Source: Hyphomicrobiales bacterium
GTDB lineage: Bacteria > Pseudomonadota > Alphaproteobacteria > Rhizobiales > Xanthobacteraceae
NCBI GenBank assembly: GCA_021730825.1
Contig: JAKFYO010000321.1
Location: forward strand, 1-5,144
Direction: 5' to 3'
Length of the DNA stretch: 5,144 bases
Below are positions 1-5,144 of the stretch, one piece after another; positions within the stretch are counted from its first letter, which is position 1; every line of letters starts with the position of its first letter. The notes beneath the pieces were generated by a model. The model did no database searches and had not been told where the DNA came from. It worked only from the letters and a program-made list of their open reading frames with translations. The position numbers and the translations under genes were made by a program.

Positions 1-1
1 C

Positions 2-52
2 AGGTGCAAGCGCATCAACCACATGTTGTTTGGCGACGGAGCGAAGCAATGA
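2..52 (+). CDS. C-terminal end of upstream gene, probably ABC transporter ATPase (partial)
   Basis: The frame beginning at base 2 is open from the window edge to a TGA at 50-52 and gives a 16-residue tail ending in LFGDGAKQ. The TGA overlaps the ATG of the next gene in the form ATGA, the arrangement expected for consecutive cistrons of one operon. In SsuBC/TauBC/NrtCD-type importers the ATP-binding subunit is commonly encoded directly before the permease, so an ATPase C-terminus is the most likely identity. This rests on context: the tail carries no diagnostic motif. It could instead be the end of a substrate-binding protein gene. Confidence 0.55.
   Translation, partial: RCKRINHMLFGDGAKQ
38..41 (+). 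promoter_or_regulatory. Ribosome binding site of the permease
   Basis: GGAG lies 7 bases before the ATG at 49, inside the end of the upstream gene. It supports the start at 49 over the in-frame GTG at position 4, which has almost no upstream sequence in the window and would overlap the previous gene by about 49 bases. Confidence 0.6.
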
Positions 53-945
53 AGCCGCTCGCCGAAAAACCGTCGCCCCCGAAACGCCCGGAGTTCGAGC
101 GGGCCGCCGCAGCACCAGCAAACTTCGGCGACGCCGCGAGGCCGCTTTCGTTCTGGGAACGGCTTTGGAACAACGGCGCTTTTCGCAAGACCGTTATCCT
201 GCTCGTTCTGATCTTGGCGTGGGAGGGCTATGGCCGCTACATGGCCGCGCACGGCAACGTGCTTTCGTTCCCTACATTCACGGCGACGGTTCAGGCGCTC
301 TATAGCGGCATTCTCTCCGGCGTCATTCCGCAACGCCTGTTCGTGACGCTGCAAGTCCTCGTCATCGGCTACGCGATCGGAATATTCCTGGCTGCGGTGG
401 TGACTACGATCGCGGTATCGACGCGCATCGGTACAGACTTTCTGTCGATCATGACCGCGATGTTCAATCCTTTGCCCGCGATTGCATTGCTGCCGGTGGC
501 ACTTTTGTGGTTTGGGCTCGGCACGCCATCGCTGGTCTTCGTGATCGTGAACTCGGTGCTATGGGCGGTTTCCCTTAACGCGCACACCGGGTTTCTCGCG
601 GTCTCTGAGACGCTGCGAATGGCTGGGCAGACCTTCGGCCTTCGCGGTCTCCGTTACGTCTTGCAGATTCTCATTCCTGCAGCGTTTCCCGCGATCCTCG
701 CGGGTCTCAAGATCGGCTGGGCCTTCGCATGGCGAACGCTGATCGCGGCCGAACTCGTATTCGGTGTGTCGTCTGGCCGAGGTGGGCTGGGCTGGTTCAT
801 CTTCGAGAACCGCAACATGCTCGACACCGCGTCCGTGTTCGCAGGCTTGTTGACCGTCATGGCAGTCGGTCTATTCGTGGAAGGCATCATCTTCCGTGGC
901 ATCGAAAAGCGCACGGTGCGCCGCTGGGGTATGCAGCGCGGCTAG
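49..945 (+). CDS. ABC transporter permease, SsuC/TauC/NrtB class
   Basis: Inner-membrane permease subunit of an ABC importer of the nitrate/sulfonate/taurine/bicarbonate class (BPD_transp_1 fold), 298 residues from the ATG at 49. A Pro/Ala-rich cytoplasmic extension (about residues 1-46) precedes hydrophobic segments at about 48-64, 97-122, 136-158, 161-182, 214-240 and 260-282. The cytoplasmic EAA-type loop that contacts the ATPase lies at about 186-217, with the conserved Gly in TFGLRG and the following Ile-Pro (ILIPAAFPAIL). The GRGGLGWFIFENRNM stretch and the Arg-rich C-terminus (EKRTVRRWG) are typical of SsuC relatives. The start is supported by GGAG 7 bases upstream and by the ATGA overlap with the preceding gene; a GTG at position 4 would add 15 residues. 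Substrate cannot be read from the permease; sulfonates, nitrate, taurine or pyrimidine precursors are all possible. The family call is sure, the substrate unknown. Confidence 0.93.
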   Translation: MKPLAEKPSPPKRPEFERAAAAPANFGDAARPLSFWERLWNNGAFRKTVILLVLILAWEGYGRYMAAHGNVLSFPTFTATVQALYSGILSGVIPQRLFVTLQVLVIGYAIGIFLAAVVTTIAVSTRIGTDFLSIMTAMFNPLPAIALLPVALLWFGLGTPSLVFVIVNSVLWAVSLNAHTGFLAVSETLRMAGQTFGLRGLRYVLQILIPAAFPAILAGLKIGWAFAWRTLIAAELVFGVSSGRGGLGWFIFENRNMLDTASVFAGLLTVMAVGLFVEGIIFRGIEKRTVRRWGMQRG

Positions 946-961
946 CTGATTGCGAAGAACA

Positions 962-2512
962 TCATTCGCTGGTGAAGCCGAGCGATTTTGCGCGCTGGAG
1001 TATATCGGGCTGTCTCCGCACTGCATCGGCCATGTCGAATTCGGAGAATTTTGGGTCGCCGGATTTCCGCAACAGATAGCCTCTTGCAAAAAGCGCCATC
1101 GGAAGCTGACCATCCAGCTCCAAGGCGGCATTGAAGTCGTTAAGCGCGCTCGCCTGATCGGCGAGTTGAAAATATGTGATCCCGCGCTCGGTCAGCGCGT
1201 AGGCCGTGGGACGGATGGAAATTGCCTTGTCGATGTCGGCGATTGCTTCCTTCAACTCGTTGCGGCTGCGCCGGATTTGCGCACGGCTCAAATAGGCGGC
1301 TTCTGCTTTCGGATTGATTTTGATCGCCTCGTTGAAGTCGATCAGCGCCCCATTCATTTCACCCTTCTGCGCTTTTGCGATACCGCGCTCGGTAAAAGTT
1401 TCCGCGTCGCGTGCCGATACAACGATCGATTGTGAAAGTTCGAGGATTGCGAAATCGTTCTGGCCCAGGAGCCGCCAGCAAATGCCGCGTTGCTTGAGAA
1501 TATTTGCGTTGCGCAAGCCGGCGGACAAGGCTGCTGCATAATCCTCCAGCGCGAGCTTACAATCGCCAGCGCGCTGGCGCGCGAGACCCTTCTGCATGCT
1601 TACAAGCGCCATGAGGCGTGGATCGAGCTTCTGCGCTTCGGTGAATGCAGCAATGGCGAGCGCGACCTGATTGTCCGCGCTTTGCACCGAGCCTATTCCA
1701 TAGAACCCAAGCGCGAAGCGCGGGTTTACCCGCAATGATTCACCAAAGTCGGCGAGGGCTTGCGGAAGCTCTTTCTGCTCGAGATGCGCTTGACCGCGTT
1801 CGTAAAACGCAACCTCGTATTTCGGATTAAGCGCGATTGCGGCGGTGAAATCCGCGAGCGCTTTCGGATGGTCGCCCTTGCTGCGGTAGGTAATGCCGCG
1901 CAGGACGAACAGTTCTGCGGATTTCGGCTGGAGCCGGATCGCAGCCTGAAAATCCTTCAACGCCTGATCGTAATTCTTCTCGCGCAGCCAGATCGAGCCG
2001 CGGCGCTCATAGGCAAGCGCCGTGCGGGGCGAAAGCGTGATCGCTTCGTTGAGATCGGCAAGCGCCGGGATGGTCAGGCCAATGCCTTCGTTGATCGCGG
2101 CTCGAATCATGAAAGCACGGGCGCGGCGCTCGGCCGGCTCTTGCTCGTCCTGGATTATTTGTGCGCATGAACGGATTACCTCCTCGAAGTCCTGTGAGGG
2201 GGTGTTGCACTTTTCCCAGTCCGTGAAGATACGGGGCGGAGGTAAGGGAGGGCCGCTCTTTTCCTGTGGCGCCGGCGCTTGCGGCCGGACGACGGTCCAG
2301 GGGTCTGGTCGCCGCCTGAGCGGGACCACGGGTGTTTCGGGTTCTTCAGGCACTTCTACGTCGGGCGCCAATGGTACCCTGAAGTCGCCTTTGGGCGCTG
2401 GCCACTGCATTTGTGCAGACGAAGGCGACAGCCAAGCGATTGAAATAAATGCCGATGCCAGCCAGATCCGCACCTGCGTGCAGCTGATGGTCTTCGTGCA
2501 ATTCGCACGCAT
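962..2512 (-). CDS. Exported tetratricopeptide-repeat (TPR) protein
   Basis: A 516-residue protein, probably periplasmic. The N-terminus reads as a Sec signal peptide: basic residues up to Arg15, a hydrophobic core at about 16-28 (IWLASAFISIAWL) and a likely cleavage after SPSSA at residue 33. A Pro-rich, probably disordered linker follows (about 38-94, including PPLPPPR). Cys102 and Cys116 sit 14 apart just before the repeats, a spacing seen in periplasmic TPR proteins of Bradyrhizobium relatives and compatible with a disulfide. About eleven 33-35-residue TPRs run from about 129 to 501; most end in a helix closed by Pro (IRLQP, IALNP, LRVNP, IKINP, ISIRP). Two more Cys (318, 345) lie in repeats 6-7. 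TPRs are protein-binding scaffolds, and no catalytic domain is visible. It is convergent with the permease (16 bp between stop codons) and divergent from the giant adhesin gene. The partner is unknown; envelope assembly or a role linked to the adhesin is conjecture. Confidence 0.92.
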   Translation of the reverse strand: MRANCTKTISCTQVRIWLASAFISIAWLSPSSAQMQWPAPKGDFRVPLAPDVEVPEEPETPVVPLRRRPDPWTVVRPQAPAPQEKSGPPLPPPRIFTDWEKCNTPSQDFEEVIRSCAQIIQDEQEPAERRARAFMIRAAINEGIGLTIPALADLNEAITLSPRTALAYERRGSIWLREKNYDQALKDFQAAIRLQPKSAELFVLRGITYRSKGDHPKALADFTAAIALNPKYEVAFYERGQAHLEQKELPQALADFGESLRVNPRFALGFYGIGSVQSADNQVALAIAAFTEAQKLDPRLMALVSMQKGLARQRAGDCKLALEDYAAALSAGLRNANILKQRGICWRLLGQNDFAILELSQSIVVSARDAETFTERGIAKAQKGEMNGALIDFNEAIKINPKAEAAYLSRAQIRRSRNELKEAIADIDKAISIRPTAYALTERGITYFQLADQASALNDFNAALELDGQLPMALFARGYLLRKSGDPKFSEFDMADAVRRQPDILQRAKSLGFTSE

Positions 2513-2519
2513 CGATCAA

Positions 2520-2525
2520 CCCCTC
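2520..2525 (-). promoter_or_regulatory. Ribosome binding site of the TPR gene
   Basis: Read on the minus strand this is GAGGGG, 7 bases before the ATG at 2512. It is a good Shine-Dalgarno match and supports that start over the in-frame GTG at codon 14, which would cut into the front of the signal peptide. Confidence 0.6.
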
Positions 2526-2550
2526 GGCTTCTTATTCAACAGTACTGAAA

Positions 2551-2580
2551 TGTATATTTTGGTGCGCGACACATTACTAA
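2551..2580 (-). promoter_or_regulatory. Weak sigma-70-like promoter candidate for the TPR gene
   Basis: On the minus strand TATACA (2551-2556) resembles a -10 box and lies 38 bases before the start codon. TTAGTA (2575-2580) is 18 bases further upstream and matches the -35 consensus at only three of six positions. The location is sensible but the match is poor, and AT-rich DNA gives such hits by chance. Confidence 0.22.
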
Positions 2581-2655
2581 TTGGGCGAGAGCATCCCGTG
2601 TAAGTAAGCAGGTAGGGGTCTGTTGCACGCCGGCCACACTCGAAACAATGCTTCT

Positions 2656-2670
2656 CTAATTCATGATTAA
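2656..2670 (+). promoter_or_regulatory. CtrA-box-like site 1 (CTAA-N7-TTAA)
   Basis: It matches the alphaproteobacterial CtrA consensus TTAA-N7-TTAA at seven of eight fixed positions and overlaps the left arm of the palindrome. In AT-rich DNA such matches are easily random; the support is the presence of a second site 51 bases downstream in the same control region. Confidence 0.25.
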
Positions 2671-2680
2671 TTTATCGTGA
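2661..2680. promoter_or_regulatory. 20-bp imperfect palindrome, possible operator
   Basis: The two 10-base arms, TCATGATTAA and TTTATCGTGA, are reverse complements at 8 of 10 positions with no loop between them. This is the form of a binding site for a dimeric regulator rather than an RNA hairpin. It is about 70 bases before the adhesin start and about 150 before the TPR start. It is not a clean match to the FNR/FixK (TTGAT-N4-ATCAA) or CRP (TGTGA-N6-TCACA) consensus, so no regulator is assigned. Confidence 0.35.
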
Positions 2681-2706
2681 TGTTGCGCGCGGAGCGTAAC
2701 TGAATG

Positions 2707-2721
2707 TTAATGTTCGGTTAT
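2707..2721 (+). promoter_or_regulatory. CtrA-box-like site 2 (TTAA-N7-TTAT), near the adhesin -35
   Basis: It matches TTAA-N7-TTAA at seven of eight fixed positions. It lies where a -35 element would be for the TATAGA at 2731-2736; CtrA-activated promoters often have the box over the -35 region. The reading is inference from position and motif only. Confidence 0.28.
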
Positions 2722-2730
2722 TGCGGCTTT

Positions 2731-2736
2731 TATAGA
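2731..2736 (+). promoter_or_regulatory. Possible -10 element of the giant adhesin gene
   Basis: TATAGA lies 14 bases before the ATG at 2751, with TTAATG (2707-2712) 18 bases upstream as a weak -35. If used, transcription would start only about 8 bases before the start codon. That would fit the absence of a Shine-Dalgarno sequence there, but the promoter could equally lie further upstream. Confidence 0.2.
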
Positions 2737-2750
2737 TTGGTACCGTTCCC

Positions 2751-5144
2751 ATGTTGGATAAAGTTGGGAAGAGCATTTCGTCCGAGCGAATTTCCGAGAA
2801 CGAAAATAGTAATGCAGAGATTCGGAACTCTGAGCTTGGAAATTTAAGTGCCACTGTTGCGCCAAGTGCGGGCCAGACTTTCGCCCCATTTCAGGTCGCG
2901 CAGACGGGCACACAACTTCCACCAGCGTCGGGCACTGGTCAGGTCATCAAGCTCAAACCGAACGCGGCTGGCGTTATCACGCTGCCTGACGGCTCCAAGG
3001 TCGTACATCTTGAATCGAGCGCCGGCGATCTTCGTATCGTGCTGGAAGATGGGCGCGTTTTTCTTATCGAGGGAGGCGCCACCAATCCGCCTTCAGTCCA
3101 GATCGGAACGCAGGTTTATCCGCCTGAGAATCTCGTCGCGACCTTCGGTGCAATCGAAGAAGTGCAGCCGGCAGCTCCCGCCCCGAGCAGCGGCGAAAAT
3201 TTCTCGCCGCTCATCGTCAACATCGATCCGGCTTATCCAATTCTGCCTCTGCTGCCGCCGACAGCGTTCGGCTTTCCGCAGTTTGAACAGCGCGATTTAG
3301 GCTTCAACGACGACGCACCGACGGTCGGCGAGCAATCGCTCGTCGATCTCGACGAAGATTTCGTCAACAGCGTTCACGGCAACGGCAATCAGGACGCCGA
3401 CGTTACGCAGGGTGACGACGACGGTTCTTTTACTTTCAGCGGGAACCTCGTCTACGCATTTGGGGCTAACGGTCCAAACGCGCTCGAACCAATTCTGTTC
3501 CATGCGAGTATGTTGAACGGGCAGGGTCTGCAGTCGCATGGCCTCGATGTCGTGTGGACCTGGGATCAGGCCACGCTGACGCTGATCGGCGCGACCACCG
3601 ACCCCAACACCAGTGTCACGACGACTGTTATCGAGTTGGTAGTTACCGACTTTATGACCGGTGCGTTCACGATCACGATCTCCGGTCCGCTCGATCATCA
3701 GCCGCCGGGAAGCGGCGCGTTCGAGAACGACATTCTCATCAACCTGCCGTTCACGGTGAAGGACGGCAACGGTACGCCGCAGAACGGCATCTTGCCGGTG
3801 CGCGTCGACGACGACGCGCCGATGGCGAATGGTGAAGAAGTCAGCGTTCGCGCTGATGAAGACGACATTCTCACGTTGTGGTCGCAGGGCACGAGCCCGA
3901 ACGACGGCAACGCGGACGGCTCCTATACGGAAGGCGTGTTCGGTCCCGCGATCGTGACCAGCACCGGTTCGCTTTCGTCGATCGTCAGCTTCGGCGCCGA
4001 CGGTCCGGCGCCTGCGACGTTCTCGTTCGTCGATAACGCCGCGCAAGTTATGGCGAGTGCCTATACGCTGTTCTCGAAGCAGACGGCGAGCCCGGAGAAC
4101 GGCAAGGTTCTGACCTATCAGGTCGCCGGCAATGTGTTGACGGCTTACGAACCCGGCCCGAACGGCAATCCGGTTTTCTCGCTGACACTTGAGACGAACG
4201 GCGACTTCACGTTCCGCCTGTTCGATGAACTGATCCACAAAGAAGGCGACGGCGAAAATTCTACGCTGCGCAACGGCGACGGCTTTGTCGAATTCATCGA
4301 CTTCGGTCAGATCATCAAGGCGACCGACTTCGACGGCGACTCCGTCGTGCTCTCGGGCAAGGTCCGTGTCTATGTCACCGACGACGTGCCGGAAGCGAAG
4401 ATCATCGCAGTCCCGCACATCCATCTCGTCCACGACGAGACCGCGGGCATTCTGAATACGATCACGCAGCTCGACGAGGCGTTCTATGCGCTTCTGCCGG
4501 GCAACGCGCAGACCGCGTTCGACGGCATTGCGAACAAGGGTGACGATCCGCATGTCGCGGGCACCGGTGCAATCGGTTATGCGCGCAGCCTGCTTCCGGT
4601 CGTGCTCGATGTTTCGAACATCGGCGCAGACTTCCCGCCGTATCCTCACAAGTTCTCGCTCTCGATCGAGGGCGGCACTGGTGTGCTCTCGAACCTCACG
4701 CTCACCGACGGAACCCCGATTTATCTGGTGCAGGATCCGTCGAACCCCGCGTTGGTCATCGGCCGCGCGGGCGCGGTGGATGGTCCCGCCGCGTTTGCTA
4801 TCCATATCGACGACTTCGGCAGCCTGAGCCTCGTTCAGTATCTCTCGCTCAATCATCCGATCGGTGGTTCGAGCCATGACGAGCCAGTCGATCTCGACGG
4901 CTTCATCAATGCGGTCGTCACCGTCACGGATTCGGACGGGGACTCGGACTCCGACTCCGTCGCCATCGGCGGCAAAATCGTATTCGAAGACGACGGCCCG
5001 ACGCTGCTCGCGCACATCAAATTGCTCGGCGACGTGCTGCATGACGAAACGCCCGGCAATCAGGGCGGCTTCCTGCAGCCGGACGACGACACCAATCCGA
5101 CCTCTGCAATTCTTGGCATCTTCAGCGGCGTCAACGGTGGCGAC
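2751..5144 (+). CDS. Giant type I-secreted repeat protein (T1SS-143/DUF5801 adhesin-like), N-terminal part
   Basis: 798 codons are open to the right edge, so this is only the front of a much larger protein. The frame has a TAG at 2733; the first start after it is ATG 2751, which lacks a clear Shine-Dalgarno sequence. There is no Sec signal peptide, as expected for type I secretion with a C-terminal signal (outside the window). In order: a polar Ser/Asn/Glu-rich N-terminus (1-60), a small beta-rich module (about 62-135, GQVIKLKPNAAG to LVATFGAIEE), a Pro-rich linker (139-182), then repeat units from about 187. Units 1 and 2 resemble T1SS-143 domains (GPLDHQPPGSGAFEN at about 321-335; VTDDVP). 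Unit 3 resembles DUF5801 (IGYARS, VQYLSLNHP, SHDEPVDL, FEDDGPT). Asp-Gly-Asp clusters before each boundary suggest Ca2+ binding. The likely role is surface adhesion or biofilm formation. The secretion genes are not in view. Confidence 0.92.
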   Translation, partial: MLDKVGKSISSERISENENSNAEIRNSELGNLSATVAPSAGQTFAPFQVAQTGTQLPPASGTGQVIKLKPNAAGVITLPDGSKVVHLESSAGDLRIVLEDGRVFLIEGGATNPPSVQIGTQVYPPENLVATFGAIEEVQPAAPAPSSGENFSPLIVNIDPAYPILPLLPPTAFGFPQFEQRDLGFNDDAPTVGEQSLVDLDEDFVNSVHGNGNQDADVTQGDDDGSFTFSGNLVYAFGANGPNALEPILFHASMLNGQGLQSHGLDVVWTWDQATLTLIGATTDPNTSVTTTVIELVVTDFMTGAFTITISGPLDHQPPGSGAFENDILINLPFTVKDGNGTPQNGILPVRVDDDAPMANGEEVSVRADEDDILTLWSQGTSPNDGNADGSYTEGVFGPAIVTSTGSLSSIVSFGADGPAPATFSFVDNAAQVMASAYTLFSKQTASPENGKVLTYQVAGNVLTAYEPGPNGNPVFSLTLETNGDFTFRLFDELIHKEGDGENSTLRNGDGFVEFIDFGQIIKATDFDGDSVVLSGKVRVYVTDDVPEAKIIAVPHIHLVHDETAGILNTITQLDEAFYALLPGNAQTAFDGIANKGDDPHVAGTGAIGYARSLLPVVLDVSNIGADFPPYPHKFSLSIEGGTGVLSNLTLTDGTPIYLVQDPSNPALVIGRAGAVDGPAAFAIHIDDFGSLSLVQYLSLNHPIGGSSHDEPVDLDGFINAVVTVTDSDGDSDSDSVAIGGKIVFEDDGPTLLAHIKLLGDVLHDETPGNQGGFLQPDDDTNPTSAILGIFSGVNGGD
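3321..5144 (+). repeat. Array of diverged protein repeat units inside the adhesin
   Basis: Unit borders are marked by D-D-x-P at residues 187-190 (NDDAPT), 354-357 (VDDDAP), 544-547 (TDDVP) and 747-750 (EDDGPT), giving units of 167, 190 and 203 residues and the start of a fourth. An Asp/Gly cluster stands 16-18 residues before each closing border: KDGNG at 337, DFDGDS at 526 and DSDGDS at 727. Each unit opens with an acidic D-E-D or D-E-T: 201, 369, 562 and 765. The units are similar in pattern but diverged in sequence, so they are best seen in protein; no long near-identical DNA repeat was noticed. Confidence 0.75.

Larger units (their letters stand above)
2513..2750. promoter_or_regulatory. 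Divergent intergenic control region
   Basis: 238 bp separate the start codons of the TPR gene (minus) and the giant repeat protein (plus). The region is clearly richer in A and T than the flanking genes, especially at 2541-2580 and 2641-2740, as expected of a two-way promoter region. It holds the palindrome, the CtrA-like sites and the -10 candidates listed separately, plus a tandem AATGTT hexamer at 2703-2714. A short + strand frame of about 48 codons starting at ATG 2704 runs out of frame into the adhesin gene. It has no Shine-Dalgarno sequence, so I do not call it a gene. Confidence 0.6.

Noticed and set aside
946..961. Terminator between the convergent permease and TPR genes
   Set aside because: The gap is only 16 bases and I found no stem followed by a T-run there; any terminator would have to lie inside the opposite coding region.
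950..1435. A + strand open frame of 161 codons opposite the 3' end of the TPR gene
   Set aside because: It lies wholly antisense to a clear TPR array whose repeat periodicity is intact, and its translation shows no domain.
2704..2850. A 48-codon + strand frame from ATG 2704, possible leader peptide of the adhesin
   Set aside because: It has no Shine-Dalgarno sequence and an uninformative product. It overlaps the adhesin start out of frame, and its start codon is part of a tandem AATGTT repeat.
2672..2922. Small minus-strand open frames (60 and 71 codons) across the adhesin start
   Set aside because: No ribosome binding site or domain is apparent, and they cover the control region and the front of a well-supported gene.
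3168..3179. PAAP as a LapG cleavage site
   Set aside because: Position is suggestive, but the Gly after the Ala pair, expected in the canonical site, is replaced by Pro, so it is not called as a site.
2848..3300. A + strand open frame of 150 codons inside the adhesin gene
   Set aside because: It overlaps the true frame out of register; the product is extremely Arg/Ser-rich and low in information, a shadow of the GC-rich coding sequence.
3297..5042. A 581-codon open frame on the minus strand opposite the adhesin
   Set aside because: It uses the same codon boundaries as the sense gene, so it is open only because the sense frame avoids TTA, CTA and TCA codons. It ends exactly at the sense TTA codon at 3297-3299. 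The product is an Arg/Asp/Val-rich string with no recognisable domain, as expected from the reverse of GAC/GTC/CGC-rich DNA.

Overview
The window looks like an alphaproteobacterial chromosome, most likely of the order Hyphomicrobiales (Bradyrhizobium/Rhodopseudomonas/Afipia-like). This is inferred from the moderately high GC content, a codon usage rich in GAC, GTC, GGC and TCG, and the style of the three proteins: an SsuC/TauC-class permease, a periplasmic TPR protein with an N-terminal Cys pair, and a giant type I-secreted repeat protein. No species can be named from the sequence. I saw no tRNA, rRNA, CRISPR array, insertion sequence or attachment site.

Layout. At the left edge (2-52, +) are the last codons of an upstream gene. 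Its TGA overlaps the ATG of an ABC transporter permease (49-945, +) as ATGA, so the two are probably translationally coupled; the upstream gene is probably the transporter's ATPase. A convergent gene on the minus strand (962-2512) ends only 16 bp beyond the permease stop. It encodes an exported protein with a proline-rich linker and about eleven TPR repeats. A 238-bp AT-richer divergent intergenic region (2513-2750) follows, with a 20-bp imperfect palindrome and two near-matches to the alphaproteobacterial CtrA box. From 2751 to the right edge, one uninterrupted + strand frame of 798 codons encodes the N-terminal part of a very large T1SS-143/DUF5801-type surface adhesin or RTX-like protein. 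Its 3' end lies outside the window.

How the parts relate. The permease belongs to an importer operon extending left and has no evident link to the rest. The TPR gene and the giant repeat protein are transcribed away from each other from a shared control region, so common regulation or a functional link in the envelope is possible but not shown. The most interesting part is the adhesin and its control region: a cytoplasmic-type N-terminus with no Sec signal, a small beta-rich N-terminal module, a Pro-rich linker, then a ladder of repeat units each closed by a D-D-x-P signature. The start has no Shine-Dalgarno sequence and the putative -10 lies very close to the ATG. I found no clear evidence of a wholly new system. 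The adhesin belongs to a known but poorly characterised class.
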